DNA of 64,000 bases, from contig JAAONU010000108.1 in assembly GCA_012932295.1 (NCBI GenBank), positions 124,001 through 188,000 of the forward strand. The letters run 5' to 3'. The DNA is from Cyclina sinensis. Lineage: Eukaryota; Mollusca; Bivalvia; Venerida; Veneridae. A program made the translations under genes and the position numbers. Below, one piece after another: positions 33,794 through 45,161 of the stretch. Each line of letters starts with the position of its first letter. Position 1 is the first letter of the stretch. The notes below the pieces were generated by a model. It made no database searches. It was given only the letters and a program-made list of their open reading frames with translations, and was not told the origin of the DNA.

Positions 33794-35974
33794 GTAACTA
33801 TCTTATTATGATACAAGCTTTTTGATAACTATAAAACTGTCATATTGTGACACTGGCGTTGACACTAGCCGGAGAATACAAAATAGTTTTTAAGTAATGA
33901 TAACTTCATCTTATTACAACTTGGTGTCATTTTTGGTATCAGATTAACAAACGGTGCAAAATTAAGCATGCAGAGGTTAATACAGCTAACCACGGGATGT
34001 ATTGTTTGGAAATCAAAATGTTTATCACAGCAAAACAGAACAGATTTTTTTTGGATATTTACAATACAGTACGTCACTCCATTCATACCTTTTAAAAGAC
34101 TCACGTAACAATATACAGTAGACAAAAGTGCATAAAGTCACTAAAGGATGTTAAGTTGCAACTTACTGGGCAATTTATATTAGAAAACGATTAAACAGTA
34201 AAGTTCCGCTAAATATATCAATCAGAAGTGGTCTTAATAAAGAATTGGTATACATAGCGAATAGTATTTGTTTCTAAGCTGTAGACTTTTGGTCCTTGAA
34301 ATTGCTGATTTGCAATATATTTTAAAATGATTTAAGTTGCATTAACAGCGGAACTTTAATGTATATTTACAAACAGATACATATCTTCAAAGTGACAGAA
34401 GTGTGAAAATAAACAATCCAAATATCTTAATAACTAAACTACCCAAAATACTTAAAATTGGAAAAAAGTGAAATAAAAGAAATTAAACAATACCATAGTT
34501 TAGACTTGAACTTTATACACATATACAAAAGAACTACATCACTTCTGATAATGCACGATGGTCATGACACGTCTTTGTATAAAACTCCTTTCTGTTTTAT
34601 CACACTTAACAGTTTGACATCGCCTTTGAAATTAAACAAACCATGAAACACGCCGGTCTAACAAACACAAAACTCATAAGAACATAAAAAACACACTACC
34701 TGAAACTTTTTATGTAATATTTACAAGAAAACATACTCCAAAAAGGGTTTTTTGGAAATTATTCAAAGACTGATCGTTATTATCAACAAGGCCTCTCATT
34801 TCAACTCTCGCCGATCATTATAGGAACGCTTGCATATATCCAAATCTCAAGTGCGAGATTTCAACACAAGGTATCTCATTGTCTCGCTTATCGTCGAATC
34901 TGTGGTATTTTAGGTTAAGTGCAATTAACTTTTACTGTGGCTCATATAACAATTTATTTCAACATAAACTATGATCGATCTTTTGTAATTGGTTATTTGT
35001 TCTTCGTCGCTATTTTTAGATATCTGCTTAAATGCAAAAAAAGGTTTTCATTGTTACATTTATGAAATTGAAAGCATTGATCTTACGGGAGTATCTATAA
35101 AAAAATCTTCCAAGTAAATTCGAAAATGACATGGAAGTCACCTATTATATCTTGTTTATATCGTCACCTCTTTCTTAGGTAACTACAGAATAAAATTATT
35201 TCACAGATGAAAATCCTTGAGACTTACATCCTTGACAAATACAATATAATCATGAATATAATATAATATAATAATAAATATAATAAAACAATCATATCAA
35301 AGAACATTTATGCTAGTTTTCATTATACCACATATCATATCATTTATGTTGTACTGTTACATATCTTACATTTATGGGCGAACTATAGTCCGATAAATGA
35401 ATCCCGGTACGAAAGTGAAGCTATTACATTTAATACATAAAATACAATTATTCAGGAGAAGCAAACCCCTTAGTGTAAACTTAAAAAAAATACTATAAAG
35501 TTAATAAACATTATCAAACAGGTAAAACAGTGAAAAAGGATGATCTTTCCTATCTTGTTTTATGCTCTGTGCCTACCATCATTGACTGTTTGTAAAATTT
35601 ATAGCATTATTTATCCATTCATTGAGTCGATACTGATATCTGAATAGGTGCTGATTGTCTCCAGCCAGATTTTACTGTGTTACCTTTCTTCACAATATGT
35701 GATTTTTTTTCCCCAAAATGTTAAGCAGAAGCATAGTCTACCCGATAATCTCAAGGACTCTTATATTGTGTCGTCCTTTACTTCCATCATCCCACTTCAC
35801 AGTGGCTGTTCCATCAGCATGCACAGCTGTTACAGTTCCAAGCTACAAGTAACAAGATTAACTTTGATACAATTATTATTATAATAACAAAACTAATTAA
35901 TGCAGACATAAACATGATTATAATTTCTACATTACAACTTTGATATAATTTAATGTGACTGTATAATAATACTT
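33794..35974. other. intergenic AT-rich DNA, no gene seen
   Basis: Frames such as 33865-34125 (minus) and 35648-35884 (plus) have no recognisable content. An ATAAT-rich stretch lies near 35250-35300. Confidence 0.45.
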
Positions 35975-36056
35975 ATCATCATCATCTTAATCATCAGCAG
36001 CAGCAGCAGCTGCATCACAACCATCATCATCACCCCATCATCATCATCATCATAAT
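35975..36056. repeat. ATC/CAG compound microsatellite
   Basis: ATC units, a short CAG run and further ATC units in succession. Confidence 0.92.
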
Positions 36057-36092
36057 TATGGTTTATATGAAGCATAAGTATAGTAACAATAT

Positions 36093-36611
36093 ATACTGCT
36101 CAAATTAATTAAAGGAGCGCTCATATAATCTATAAAATACCACACGCGTTGAGTATGGACATGCTTTATCGTACTAGACTTTCTTCGCGTCCGAACCCTG
36201 TGCAGAACGTCCGTGAGCTTTCTCATGCTCTTGTAGCAGAATGGCATGCTGTACCACAGGATATGATCAGACGTGTCATCAGGAGCATGCCCAGACGATG
36301 CAGAGAGTGCCTAAACGCCCGAGGGGGGTACACGCATTACTGACAATGACTATGAAACGTTTTTTTACTTGCTTTTACAGACATTGCTTGTTCTCCTGTA
36401 AGACCACCATTTCAAAGTTAATTTGATAGTGTTCATATCCTGGACACTGTCTCTCTTCAGGAATGTGCCAGTAGGCGATGAAATTGCCGATTTGTTTTTG
36501 TAAAAAGAACGATTTTTTTTATTTCTGTAAAAAATATTCATAAATCTACTCAACGCGTATGGTATTTTATAGATTGTATGGGCGTTCCTTTAATTAATTT
36601 GAGCAGTGTAT
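36093..36611 (+). mobile_element. internally deleted Tc1-like DNA transposon
   Basis: The ends are inverted repeats of about 65 bp. Inward, the left reads ACTGCTCAAATTAATTAAAG and the right reads the same, and both continue to CGCGTTGAGTA. The element is flanked by TA-rich sequence compatible with a TA duplication. Inside is the C-terminal end of a Tc1-like transposase in the plus orientation. The first three quarters of the transposase are missing, so the element is only 520 bp and non-autonomous. Confidence 0.85.
36188..36343 (+). pseudogene. Tc1-like transposase, C-terminal fragment
   Basis: The frame encodes RPNPVQNVRELSHALVAEWH, then AVPQDMIRRVIRSMPRRCRE, then CLNARGGYTHY and a stop. 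This closely follows the C-terminal end of Tc1-family transposases, where a pattern like L...L..EW..IPQ..I..LI.SMPRRC...I.ARGG.T.Y precedes the stop codon. The DNA-binding domains and the DDE catalytic residues are absent. The frame itself is unbroken to its natural stop, so the internal deletion, not point mutation, removed function. The open frame begins 39 bp upstream without homology. Confidence 0.82.
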
Positions 36612-36766
36612 ATATCAATTATAAGAATATCAGTGGACATGTTTATTTTCACTTAACTATAAAATCATTAAATGAACGAAAACACATTAGTTTGAAGAAT
36701 TTATTTTTCTTTTTTGTCTTAAAGTATTCAATTCTTCAGTGTGAAAAGAAGGAAAACATATATTTA

Positions 36767-37116
36767 GGAAATAGATTTTAAGTTTGAGCGATATACCGTC
36801 TGATATATCACGGTGTCGAGTTCAGATGCGTAGTAATTTAATCACGAAGGCCGTAGGCCTGAGTGATTAAATAATTACGCATATGAACGAGAAACCGTGA
36901 TATATACGACGGTAGATCACGAAAGTGGTAAAATCTATTTCCATTCTAACACGTACGTATATTTATAAGGGACATAAGTATGTGCACTATTTAACAGTGG
37001 CGTTCTCAGTGACGTCAGCGGGCGCGCGCTTGTATTCAGCGTGCTATACTGCCTGATATATCACGCTCAATTCCTTCTTTGTTTATTGTCGGCAAATTGC
37101 GGATAGTGTTAGAATG
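36767..37116. repeat. nested palindromic foldback element
   Basis: An ~80-bp arm (36767-36845) is complementary to 36863-36942 around a 17-base centre containing GGCCGTAGGCC. The outer 14 bases (GGAAATAGATTTTA) and the inner ~52 bases pair nearly perfectly, with a mismatched part between. Just beyond, CATTCTAACAC (36942-36952) is exactly complementary to GTGTTAGAATG (37106-37116). A motif TTGAGCG at 36784 faces CGCTCAA at 37064. No coding content. Two or more inverted-repeat units appear to be overlapped. Confidence 0.75.
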
Positions 37117-37464
37117 AATGTTCTTTCATTCGTGAAAATCTTACTGCACACATGACACTATTTCCGTCTTTATGCGCATCTATTTTTTCTTTAACAAAGA
37201 CAAATTGTTTGAAAAGTATCAAAAACAACACACACAAAATGAATGACTGTGAAGTTTGAGCTGTATGTCCCATCTGCGTTAATAGAAAAAGGATAGCTAG
37301 TTGAAGGTAACTAATAAGAAGTCTTAATTAAGAAATAATAGTATGTATTGTTTTTACCTAATACATGACTACTTGAAAATGGTTAGTTAGTACGATGACA
37401 CTTTTGAACATCATAATTATACCAATGTTCAGTGAATCGTCGAAATTATTTTATTTTAGTTAGA
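37117..37464. other. intergenic DNA, no gene seen
   Basis: Nothing recognised. Confidence 0.45.
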
Positions 37465-37920
37465 AGTAGTAATCAGCAATTGCAGGCAGTACTTGACATT
37501 ATATATACATCTTAACTGAACATTTTACTTCATTTTCGTCTTCTTTACACCAACTTTACTTTTGCCAAGCAGAGAATAGTATATAAAATATTACAAAATC
37601 AAATTGAGGACTATAATTTTCTTTGTTATAAAAGAAAATAGTAGAATAAAAGTAGAAACTAGATCTTAATTAATGGATTTTAATATAAAATAATGATATA
37701 TGATAAATTACATTAACAATTATCCGTGTTTTTTTTCTTTCGAAAATGGCAACATCGCACAGAGACACGTTCGATAATACAATGGATAAATGACACTTCG
37801 AAACGCTTTAATTTGCAGACAGAAAAGGAACTTAGTATTGAACAACACTGTAGAAATCAGTGATTGTAGGCAGTACCTGGCAGTTTACGTATAATCTACA
37901 TTCGTTCAGAAAGACTTTAT
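37465..37920 (+). repeat. diverged direct repeat pair (~70 bp)
   Basis: A ~70-base segment at about 37465-37540 (AATCAGCAATTGCAGGCAGT and onward) resembles 37850-37920 (AATCAGTGATTGTAGGCAGT and onward) in the same orientation. The pair is about 385 bp apart. Non-coding. Confidence 0.6.
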
Positions 37921-38439
37921 ATTCATGCGTTGAGATAAAACAGTTGCTGTCGACTAGAATATTATTTCCTGCATACAAAGTAGGAAGCATTGAGCTAAAG
38001 CAACATCTGAAAAAACATAGTGATGAAACGACCAAAACTGCCTTTCCGTCACAACCGCCAGTTTGAATATTTAGTAAAACAATGTTTCAAAATTTAATTA
38101 CGTTGTACGAAAGATCTTTTTTTTCTGTATTTTACACACACACTCCTGATAAAATTCAAACCAATGAACACATTGTTCATATTAGAATTAGTTCGAGACA
38201 TAATAATATTACCACAATCATTTATATTTCCCTATTATGACAACACATCGTTGTAGTAGAAATTGAATTTCAAATTTAACAAGTTTGATCCTAGTATCAG
38301 AATTAAGCATTTCGCGTTTTGTCGTAATGCACTGTTAATAGATCAAAGTTTAAACGTTTACTGGAATCCTCTGAAGGAAATATATAATGTTAGGTTTTTA
38401 ACATTAAGAAAAAAAGAAAAGCTAAGATAACCTGTCACA

Positions 38440-38650
38440 CTTAACATTTTAGAGAACATTCCTTCTTCAAACATTTTAATAGTAAACAGATGCATTTATA
38501 CTTTTGTTTATATTTTACACTAGTAAGAAAAAGCTAAATAAGTATGTTTTCCACTAAATTAAAGTACAATGTGACTGAACCCACAATGTGAACAGCATTT
38601 TATTGTTCAATATTTTGTTTAAATATGAGTGACAAGAAACAAGATTTTTA
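38440..38650 (+). repeat. dispersed repeat D, copy 1
   Basis: It aligns with 41350-41560. Shared landmarks are AATAGTAAAC(A/G)GAT, TTACACTAGTAAGAAA and a following TAGCATTTTA-like word. The match is patchy, with insertions in copy 2. Confidence 0.5.
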
Positions 38651-39424
38651 AAGAAGATTGGCGTTGATACAGCACAACATTAATCTCCCATAAGTGTACA
38701 GTTTTCGGACATCGGACACAGTGGTAATCGAGTGTCCTATTTCCATATTAGCTCAAGCTATAAACTAAACATGTTTAATGCCAGATGTATCAATATCATT
38801 TTCAGTGAAAAAAAAACTATTAAGGCATATTTATTATATGTTTATCACATTGAATATAATTATTAATTGTTAAAACATTTGATATTTGATCTTAAGCTGT
38901 GTTATTATTAATTCATTATTCCCATAGGCAGTTAAATACTAAATTATGTCCCTTATATTACGTAACATTAACATTTTAACCATCGACAAACTTCCATTTT
39001 CAGGTGTATCTAGCAATTGCAAATGTAGGTCAAAATTGATTTTAATATAGCTACGCCGAAAACAAAAATATTTCATAAAAAAACAGGGATATAACGCAGA
39101 CATCAGCTAAGATTATTTATAAATGTGTTCCTACTACGTTAATCGGATGAAGAACTTTCAATATTATCGTTAATATCTGTCACAAAAAAGAAAAAAAATA
39201 ATGCTCGTAATCTTTATCCATTAAGCTGTCGGAATTACATTAAAAAGTATTTTTTTCTTGGAGAAAACAATCTTAGAAATTTCTACTTGCTCTGTCTATC
39301 GTATAATGGCTACAAAGAGTAGTTATTTGTTTTTGATAAGAAACCTAGATGAATCTGAACGCAAACAATGTAACACTTTCTTTTTCTGCTTTTTTGAAAT
39401 TTTATACATTTCAATACAAAAATC
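38651..39424. other. intergenic AT-rich DNA, no gene seen
   Basis: Nothing recognised. Confidence 0.45.
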
Positions 39425-39584
39425 TGTTTGTAGAAAGTAAAGGGACGGGGACATTTATTCACCAGCAAACATAAAGCGTCAAACCTTTTCTTTCTTTCTT
39501 TCTTTCAAGATAAAACTCTGTCTGTAGGTAGAAAGTAGAGGCACGGGGACATTTATTCACCAGCAAACATAAAGCGTTCAACCT

Positions 39585-39615
<31 letters not shown>

Positions 39616-39650
39616 TTCTTTCTTTCTTTCTTTCTTTCCTTCAGTTTTCC
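39425..39650 (+). repeat. tandem duplication with TTTC microsatellites
   Basis: A block reading GGACATTTATTCACCAGCAA then ACATAAAGCGT followed by a TTTC run is present twice, about 95-100 bp apart. A third, badly decayed version may lie at 39690-39750. The TTTC runs differ in length. Confidence 0.85.
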
Positions 39651-40219
39651 TGCATTTCTATCAGATTATTATATTTTTCGTCATAACTTTTTAAGAAAGA
39701 AAAGGGACAGGAAAATGTATCATTCACCAATGAAAAGTCGTCTAATCGACGTAGTTTTTGTCTGTCTTTTATTTTTCTTTATTTCTGATTTCCTTTCTCT
39801 GTGAATTATTTCCTTTATCTTTTCTATCGTCATTAATTTCAAGACTAGTTTTTGACTCTAGTAATAAAAGGGTCACGAATACTTATTTAAACTGAAACAA
39901 AGATCTCCTCTACTTTTTTTTCATCATTTCTTGCATTAACAGATATATGAATATCACGGATATAAACAAGGAGTAGGGGTGACTAATGGTAAGAACATGC
40001 AACATCGGAAGTAATCAAAACCTGTCCCGAGAGCATGAATTTCCGACGCTGTTCATTAAAAGATCGATAAATTTCGGCAAGCTCCACATGGTCTCCAAAG
40101 TCTTGAAATAGTTTAATAGTTGTTTTAAATAGCTTTCTTCTCCCGGGAATTCATGTCCTAGGATCAAGGATTTTTTATTTTCTTAATGGATTCTCTTCAT
40201 ACTTGGACACAACAGCCTT
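39651..40219. other. intergenic AT-rich DNA, no gene seen
   Basis: No gene recognised. The left part is T-rich and may include decayed pieces of the preceding duplication. Confidence 0.4.
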
Positions 40220-40925
40220 GTGAACAAGACTGGACTGAACTTGACCTTAACTTATAAATGGCCTTCACCTTTAAGGTCAAATTATTTAATTTGGCTAAAA
40301 GTGGCCATAAATTTGTTATTAGTAGTTTGATTTAATTCATACTTAAACAAACAACACTTGTGACAAAACTGAAATGTTGAATAGTTCAGAAACGGCCTTA
40401 TCCTTTAAATGACCTTGCACTACAAGGTCAGATAATTGAATGTTGCTTAAATTGACATAACATTGATATTATTTACGCATTTCATTCATACTTAGAAAAA
40501 AACAACATTTATAACCACAACTGCAACGTTGAATTATTCAAGATTGACATTGACTTTTAAATGACCTTTACCGTGAAGGTCAAGCTATTGAATTTTTGCC
40601 TCAATTATCGTAACTTTGGCATTCATTTACGGATTTTATTCATAGACAGACCAAACAACACAAATGACAAAACCGGCATGTTGTGTTATTCTAGCTTGGC
40701 CTTCACTTTTATGTGACCTTGACCTTCAAGGTCAAGTTATTGAATTTCGCTTAAATTGCCATCACTTTTTATTAATGGACATATTTGATTCATTCTAGGA
40801 CAAAAACAACACTGATAACAAACCAAACACGGTGAATAATTCATGTATGACCTTGACCTTTAAATGCCGTTGATGGTGATAAAATTGGCTGTATCTTTGC
40901 TATAAACGGATGCATTTTTTTATAA
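40220..40925 (+). repeat. ~150-bp tandem repeat with AGGTCA/TGACCT pairs
   Basis: Four to five diverged units lie head to tail. AAGGTCA recurs near 40276, 40422, 40578 and 40727, giving spacings of about 146, 156 and 149 bp. Each unit also has TGACCTT just before it, an AACAACAC word and a TTCATAC-like word. The length is like the ~160-bp BIV160-type satellite monomers known from bivalves, but I cannot confirm sequence kinship. No coding capacity. Confidence 0.78.
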
Positions 40926-41035
40926 CTTGTACATAGCAACATTTTAGATTTATGTCATTTGGCGATGAACACGTATACGTTCTTGCCAACAAAATATTTG
41001 ACTTGACTTGACTCTTAACAAACTGCTACAACTAG

Positions 41036-41115
41036 TCAAAGAAAGAAAGAAAGAAATAATTAATGAAAGAAAGAAAGAATGAAAGAAAGAAAAGAAAGGA
41101 AGAAAATAAAGAAAA
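41036..41115. repeat. GAAA microsatellite
   Basis: Runs of GAAA, some interrupted, on the plus strand. The surrounding short frames are by-products. Confidence 0.9.
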
Positions 41116-41349
41116 TTAGAATACAAGTTCATACTTCTTGGAAAACAAGCAAACACTTTTATTATAAAACTACTGATTATTCGTTGTTGGATAAAACATG
41201 CCTTGATAGTTATATGCGGAAGCAGACGATATTGGAATTATGTCTACTAAAATGTGTCTTTGAAGTCCACTATATCATTTTTGATACTCAGACATAAACA
41301 TTTATAATTCTGCTTTGAAAAAGTGCTACTATAATAATGCACGATTAGA

Positions 41350-41560
41350 CAACTCGTTCGAACAAGTTCCTTCCTCACTGCTGTTAAATAGTAAACGGAT
41401 ATATGTAGGCTGCAAAAAAAAACAACAACAAAAAACAAACAAACAAAAAACAACTTGTGTTTGTACTTTACACTAGTAAGAAAGAAATCTAAAGGTAAGT
41501 AGTTATTTTGTCTTAACTATGTATTATGAATAGCATTTTAAATAATATATTATGAATGAT
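41350..41560 (+). repeat. dispersed repeat D, copy 2
   Basis: Counterpart of 38440-38650 in the same orientation, containing an extra A/C-rich tract near 41413-41450. Confidence 0.5.
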
Positions 41561-44500
41561 TTTATGTATTAATAATCTGCGACATTGCCAACATTACTGT
41601 CAATATTATTTACTTTTTTTTGTTTCCTTTTTTGAAGGAGTGAAAAGAAACAATTAACTGTTCACAGCAAACGGAGGTATAATGTTTACATCAACTGAAA
41701 TGATATAACCCTATATCTATTTCATGTAGCACGCCAACATAAATTTTAGTAGTTTTCCTTTTTTCTTAAACATAAAAACAAGATTTTTTTTATGCAAACG
41801 TTTTACATATTACCTACTTTATTATTTAATAAACTGTTTGAATATATTTTCGTTTTAAAAAGTCACGTCTTCTTAATTCAGAAAGACGAACTAAGAAATG
41901 TAACTTAAAAAAACGATATATATTCTAACTTCCCTGTCTATTGAAAACTGGTCACGCACTCTGTTGAAATACACATATGTGTTTCTGTCTGATGAGAAAA
42001 CAAGATCGATATGCACGCACATAAGAATAAAATAAAATAAAAAAAATATTCTTTGAATACAGCTGTTTTCGTCATTACGCTACTGTTCGACTCAATATGA
42101 CACTCATTATGTTTTTAAATTTACTATGCATTTAACACACAATGATAAATGACATTCTCTGATTTACGCGAGTTTTTAAAATATCTTAGTGCAAGCTCAA
42201 ACAATATAAAACTTCATTGCCTTTTAAATGGAACATTTCTAGAAAAGAATGAAGGATAAAAGGCAGAAAATAATAATGTGTTTTCAGAATTCGTGTACAT
42301 GTATATTGATGTAGTAGCACATATTTCTTCGAGCAATTAGACATTTCTCTCAATATATTTGTGAATTCTGTGTGGACTTATACATGTTCAATTTTTTGAC
42401 AAAAAAGTGTACTTTCCATCCCGTCTTATAATCGTGAAATTAAGGAGAAAAGCAATCATAAATAACATACCGTTAAACCATGTATATAATACGTAATCAA
42501 TATCAAGCATATGGTGTTATTCGGAACCAGGATTTAGTTAATGATCAACTGACAAGATGTAAGTGTATCTAGAACTTTAACTGAAAAAAAGTAAGTCTAT
42601 CTAAAAAGTCAGTTTACTTTTGTAGAAAAACGTAATAATTTGTACGAAGGGATTTTATTGAATGTATTAAATGACACGATTTAATGTGTCTTCTTAGATA
42701 CAGTTATTGAAATATTGTTATAATTATATATAAATAAAACCGTCTTATATTGTTTAACACTAGACCAACATGGATATATCAAAAGCTTGCAAGCTATAGG
42801 GTAGTGACAGAACTGACCAAACGGACACCATACTAGAAACCATTTTATCTATTGGAGAGCTTCATTAGAAATCGCTTACTCCAACAAATAAAATTATAAA
42901 CTTATAAATGATCTCTATCTTCAAAAGTTAAGATCTTCCCGCTGACCTGACAGCAATAAATCGAAAACAAATCTGATTACGACTGCAAGAACTGTAAGTA
43001 TTGCTAAGTCATGCATAATTAAATTGTTATCAGGTTAAATAATAAAAAGTACATGTCCGATATACGTATATATTGCATTGATTATTTACTAAGTACCGTT
43101 TCTATTCACACACTGTTTCTACTCATATAACGCGAACTTTTGTTTGTAAACTTTGTTTAGATGTTAGAATTTACAACAATAAAGAAACATCGTGTAAAAT
43201 GCCTTTCTGCACCGGACAAGTTAATAACCGTTACAGGGTATTTTTTTAATCTAGTCCTGTGCCATGGTTTACAATTCAAGTTCTAAAATGTTTTTATACA
43301 TTTTTAAGTCTTCATTATAATTGCATATAATATAATAATATTTGAACAAATGAACTCATTTAATATTGGACACAGAACGGGACATCTTGAATGAAACCAT
43401 GACAGTTGATACTTAAAACAACGGAACAAATCGTAGGTCGAGCAAAAGTAACCACGAAAAAATAAATTTTATTAAAGACATTATTAATTTTTTATCCTGG
43501 CAAATATCGTTAAGCGTTTGATGAAAATCTCGATTTTACGAAACGGAGTTTGTGTAAATATATTGCAAGTGTTTTATTAATATTTTTTTTTTATATTATA
43601 ATTTCATTTCATTTATATGGAGTGCCGCTTTGGTTTACTATAACATTAACAGTTATTCATTGCATGTTTCGACTAAAAACGTGGACTATTTATTACAATA
43701 AAATAAGGTAAAAATTCCAAACGTATTCTTTAGAAACACAGAATATAAATCAGACTGAATCGACTATGATTTAATAAACAATGTATAAATAACAGTCAAC
43801 TTTTATTTTATTCATTCCTTCATGAAACACTTCAACTTCAAAAATAATCAGAAACGTAACTTGTAAGGAAGTAAGTTATTCATAACGAAAAAAATACATA
43901 TATATGAAATCAATTACCACTCCATACTGAAACGAGAAAATACAACTAGGTCAGAATAAACGAATATCATCTGAATTTGGCATTATGGTTTAAAAACCAC
44001 AATATGTTCTATACAAACACATATAATCGTAAAATATCATTCCAGTGTAAGAATATGAACGTTGATTTGCGAAGTTTCATTTATTGCTTTTGTATGGCCA
44101 TGATGGCCGGTATAAAACATTCTTCTCATTAGACAATTTAATTCAACCACTGATGTTTAGCACTCAACCACAGAAACATGGAAAATCCCATTATAACATT
44201 CTATCAGGCGTTTAAAATGGCAGTTAGTAACCTTTATAAGATTAATGATATACGAACTCTATCAAAGTACAGATCAGAGAATATAAAACGACTTACAACA
44301 GTTACATTAAAAGTTAAAGCTAACAATTTGCAAATTAAGAATTAATCAAGTTACTCAAAGTATTAAATCGCAATAAGTTATAACGGAAACGATACACATT
44401 TCAGGAATTAAATAGTGATTTAAAAGGGAATCACACAAACTGTCAAAAAGTCATTTCCGCAGATATTGAATAATTCGTCCTGTATCCAGACATCCATGAG

Positions 44501-44955
44501 AGGCATTTTTTTACAAAGAACGTCAAGACATAAATTTAATGAAATAAACATCTGATTCCATATCTATGTCAGTAAGTCAGCGCCCCCCACCCCAACCCCC
44601 GTTTAAACAATTTTACCGGAATTTTCTTGTATATTCCGGACAAATATTATATTTGCAATTGATTGCATGTTTCGTTTCATTCCTTTCGAGCACGGAATAT
44701 TATACTTCCTGTTGCTTTAAATTTCCTGCGTAGCAAGAATATATCAAATTTAATTATTCAGTTGTCGAAAACTTATTCTATTGAGTTAGAATAGATGGAC
44801 TGACTGCCTTTAAATCTCAAGGATCGAACGCTTCTAGTTTTGGTAAGTTTCTATATTTCAAAACTTAACAATCATAATGCTGACTTAAAAAGTGCGTTAA
44901 TCTTATCATGTTTTTATATTAAAACAGCACGCTTCACAAAATTCGAAGAAACTTA
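41561..44955. other. intergenic AT-rich DNA, no gene seen
   Basis: I found no open frame above 60 codons in this 3.4-kb stretch, and no RNA gene or clear repeat. A C-rich tract lies near 44581-44600. Confidence 0.5.
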
Positions 44956-45161
44956 CTTAAATTCTATTGCTGCGAAGTATTAAATGATGCCCCATATGTC
45001 AGGTGGATTTGCAGTTTGTTTTTGTTTTTGTTTTTTTCTTCTTTTTTTTATTTATTTATTCAATTGGTTTTTACCTGTTCAACTGTTTCTCAAAAAAAGA
45101 ATGTGCAAATCCAACAGACATATGGGGCAACATTCAATACTTTGCAGCAAGAGTATTTAAG
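44956..45161. mobile_element. small inverted-repeat element (MITE candidate)
   Basis: Arms of about 58 bp at 44956-45013 and 45104-45161 are complementary with few mismatches. Landmarks are GCCCCATATGTC against GACATATGGGGC and TGGATTTGCA against TGCAAATCCA. The 90-bp centre is T-rich. The outer ends read CTTAAATTCT and AGTATTTAAG. No target duplication is clear, and no protein is encoded. Confidence 0.65.
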
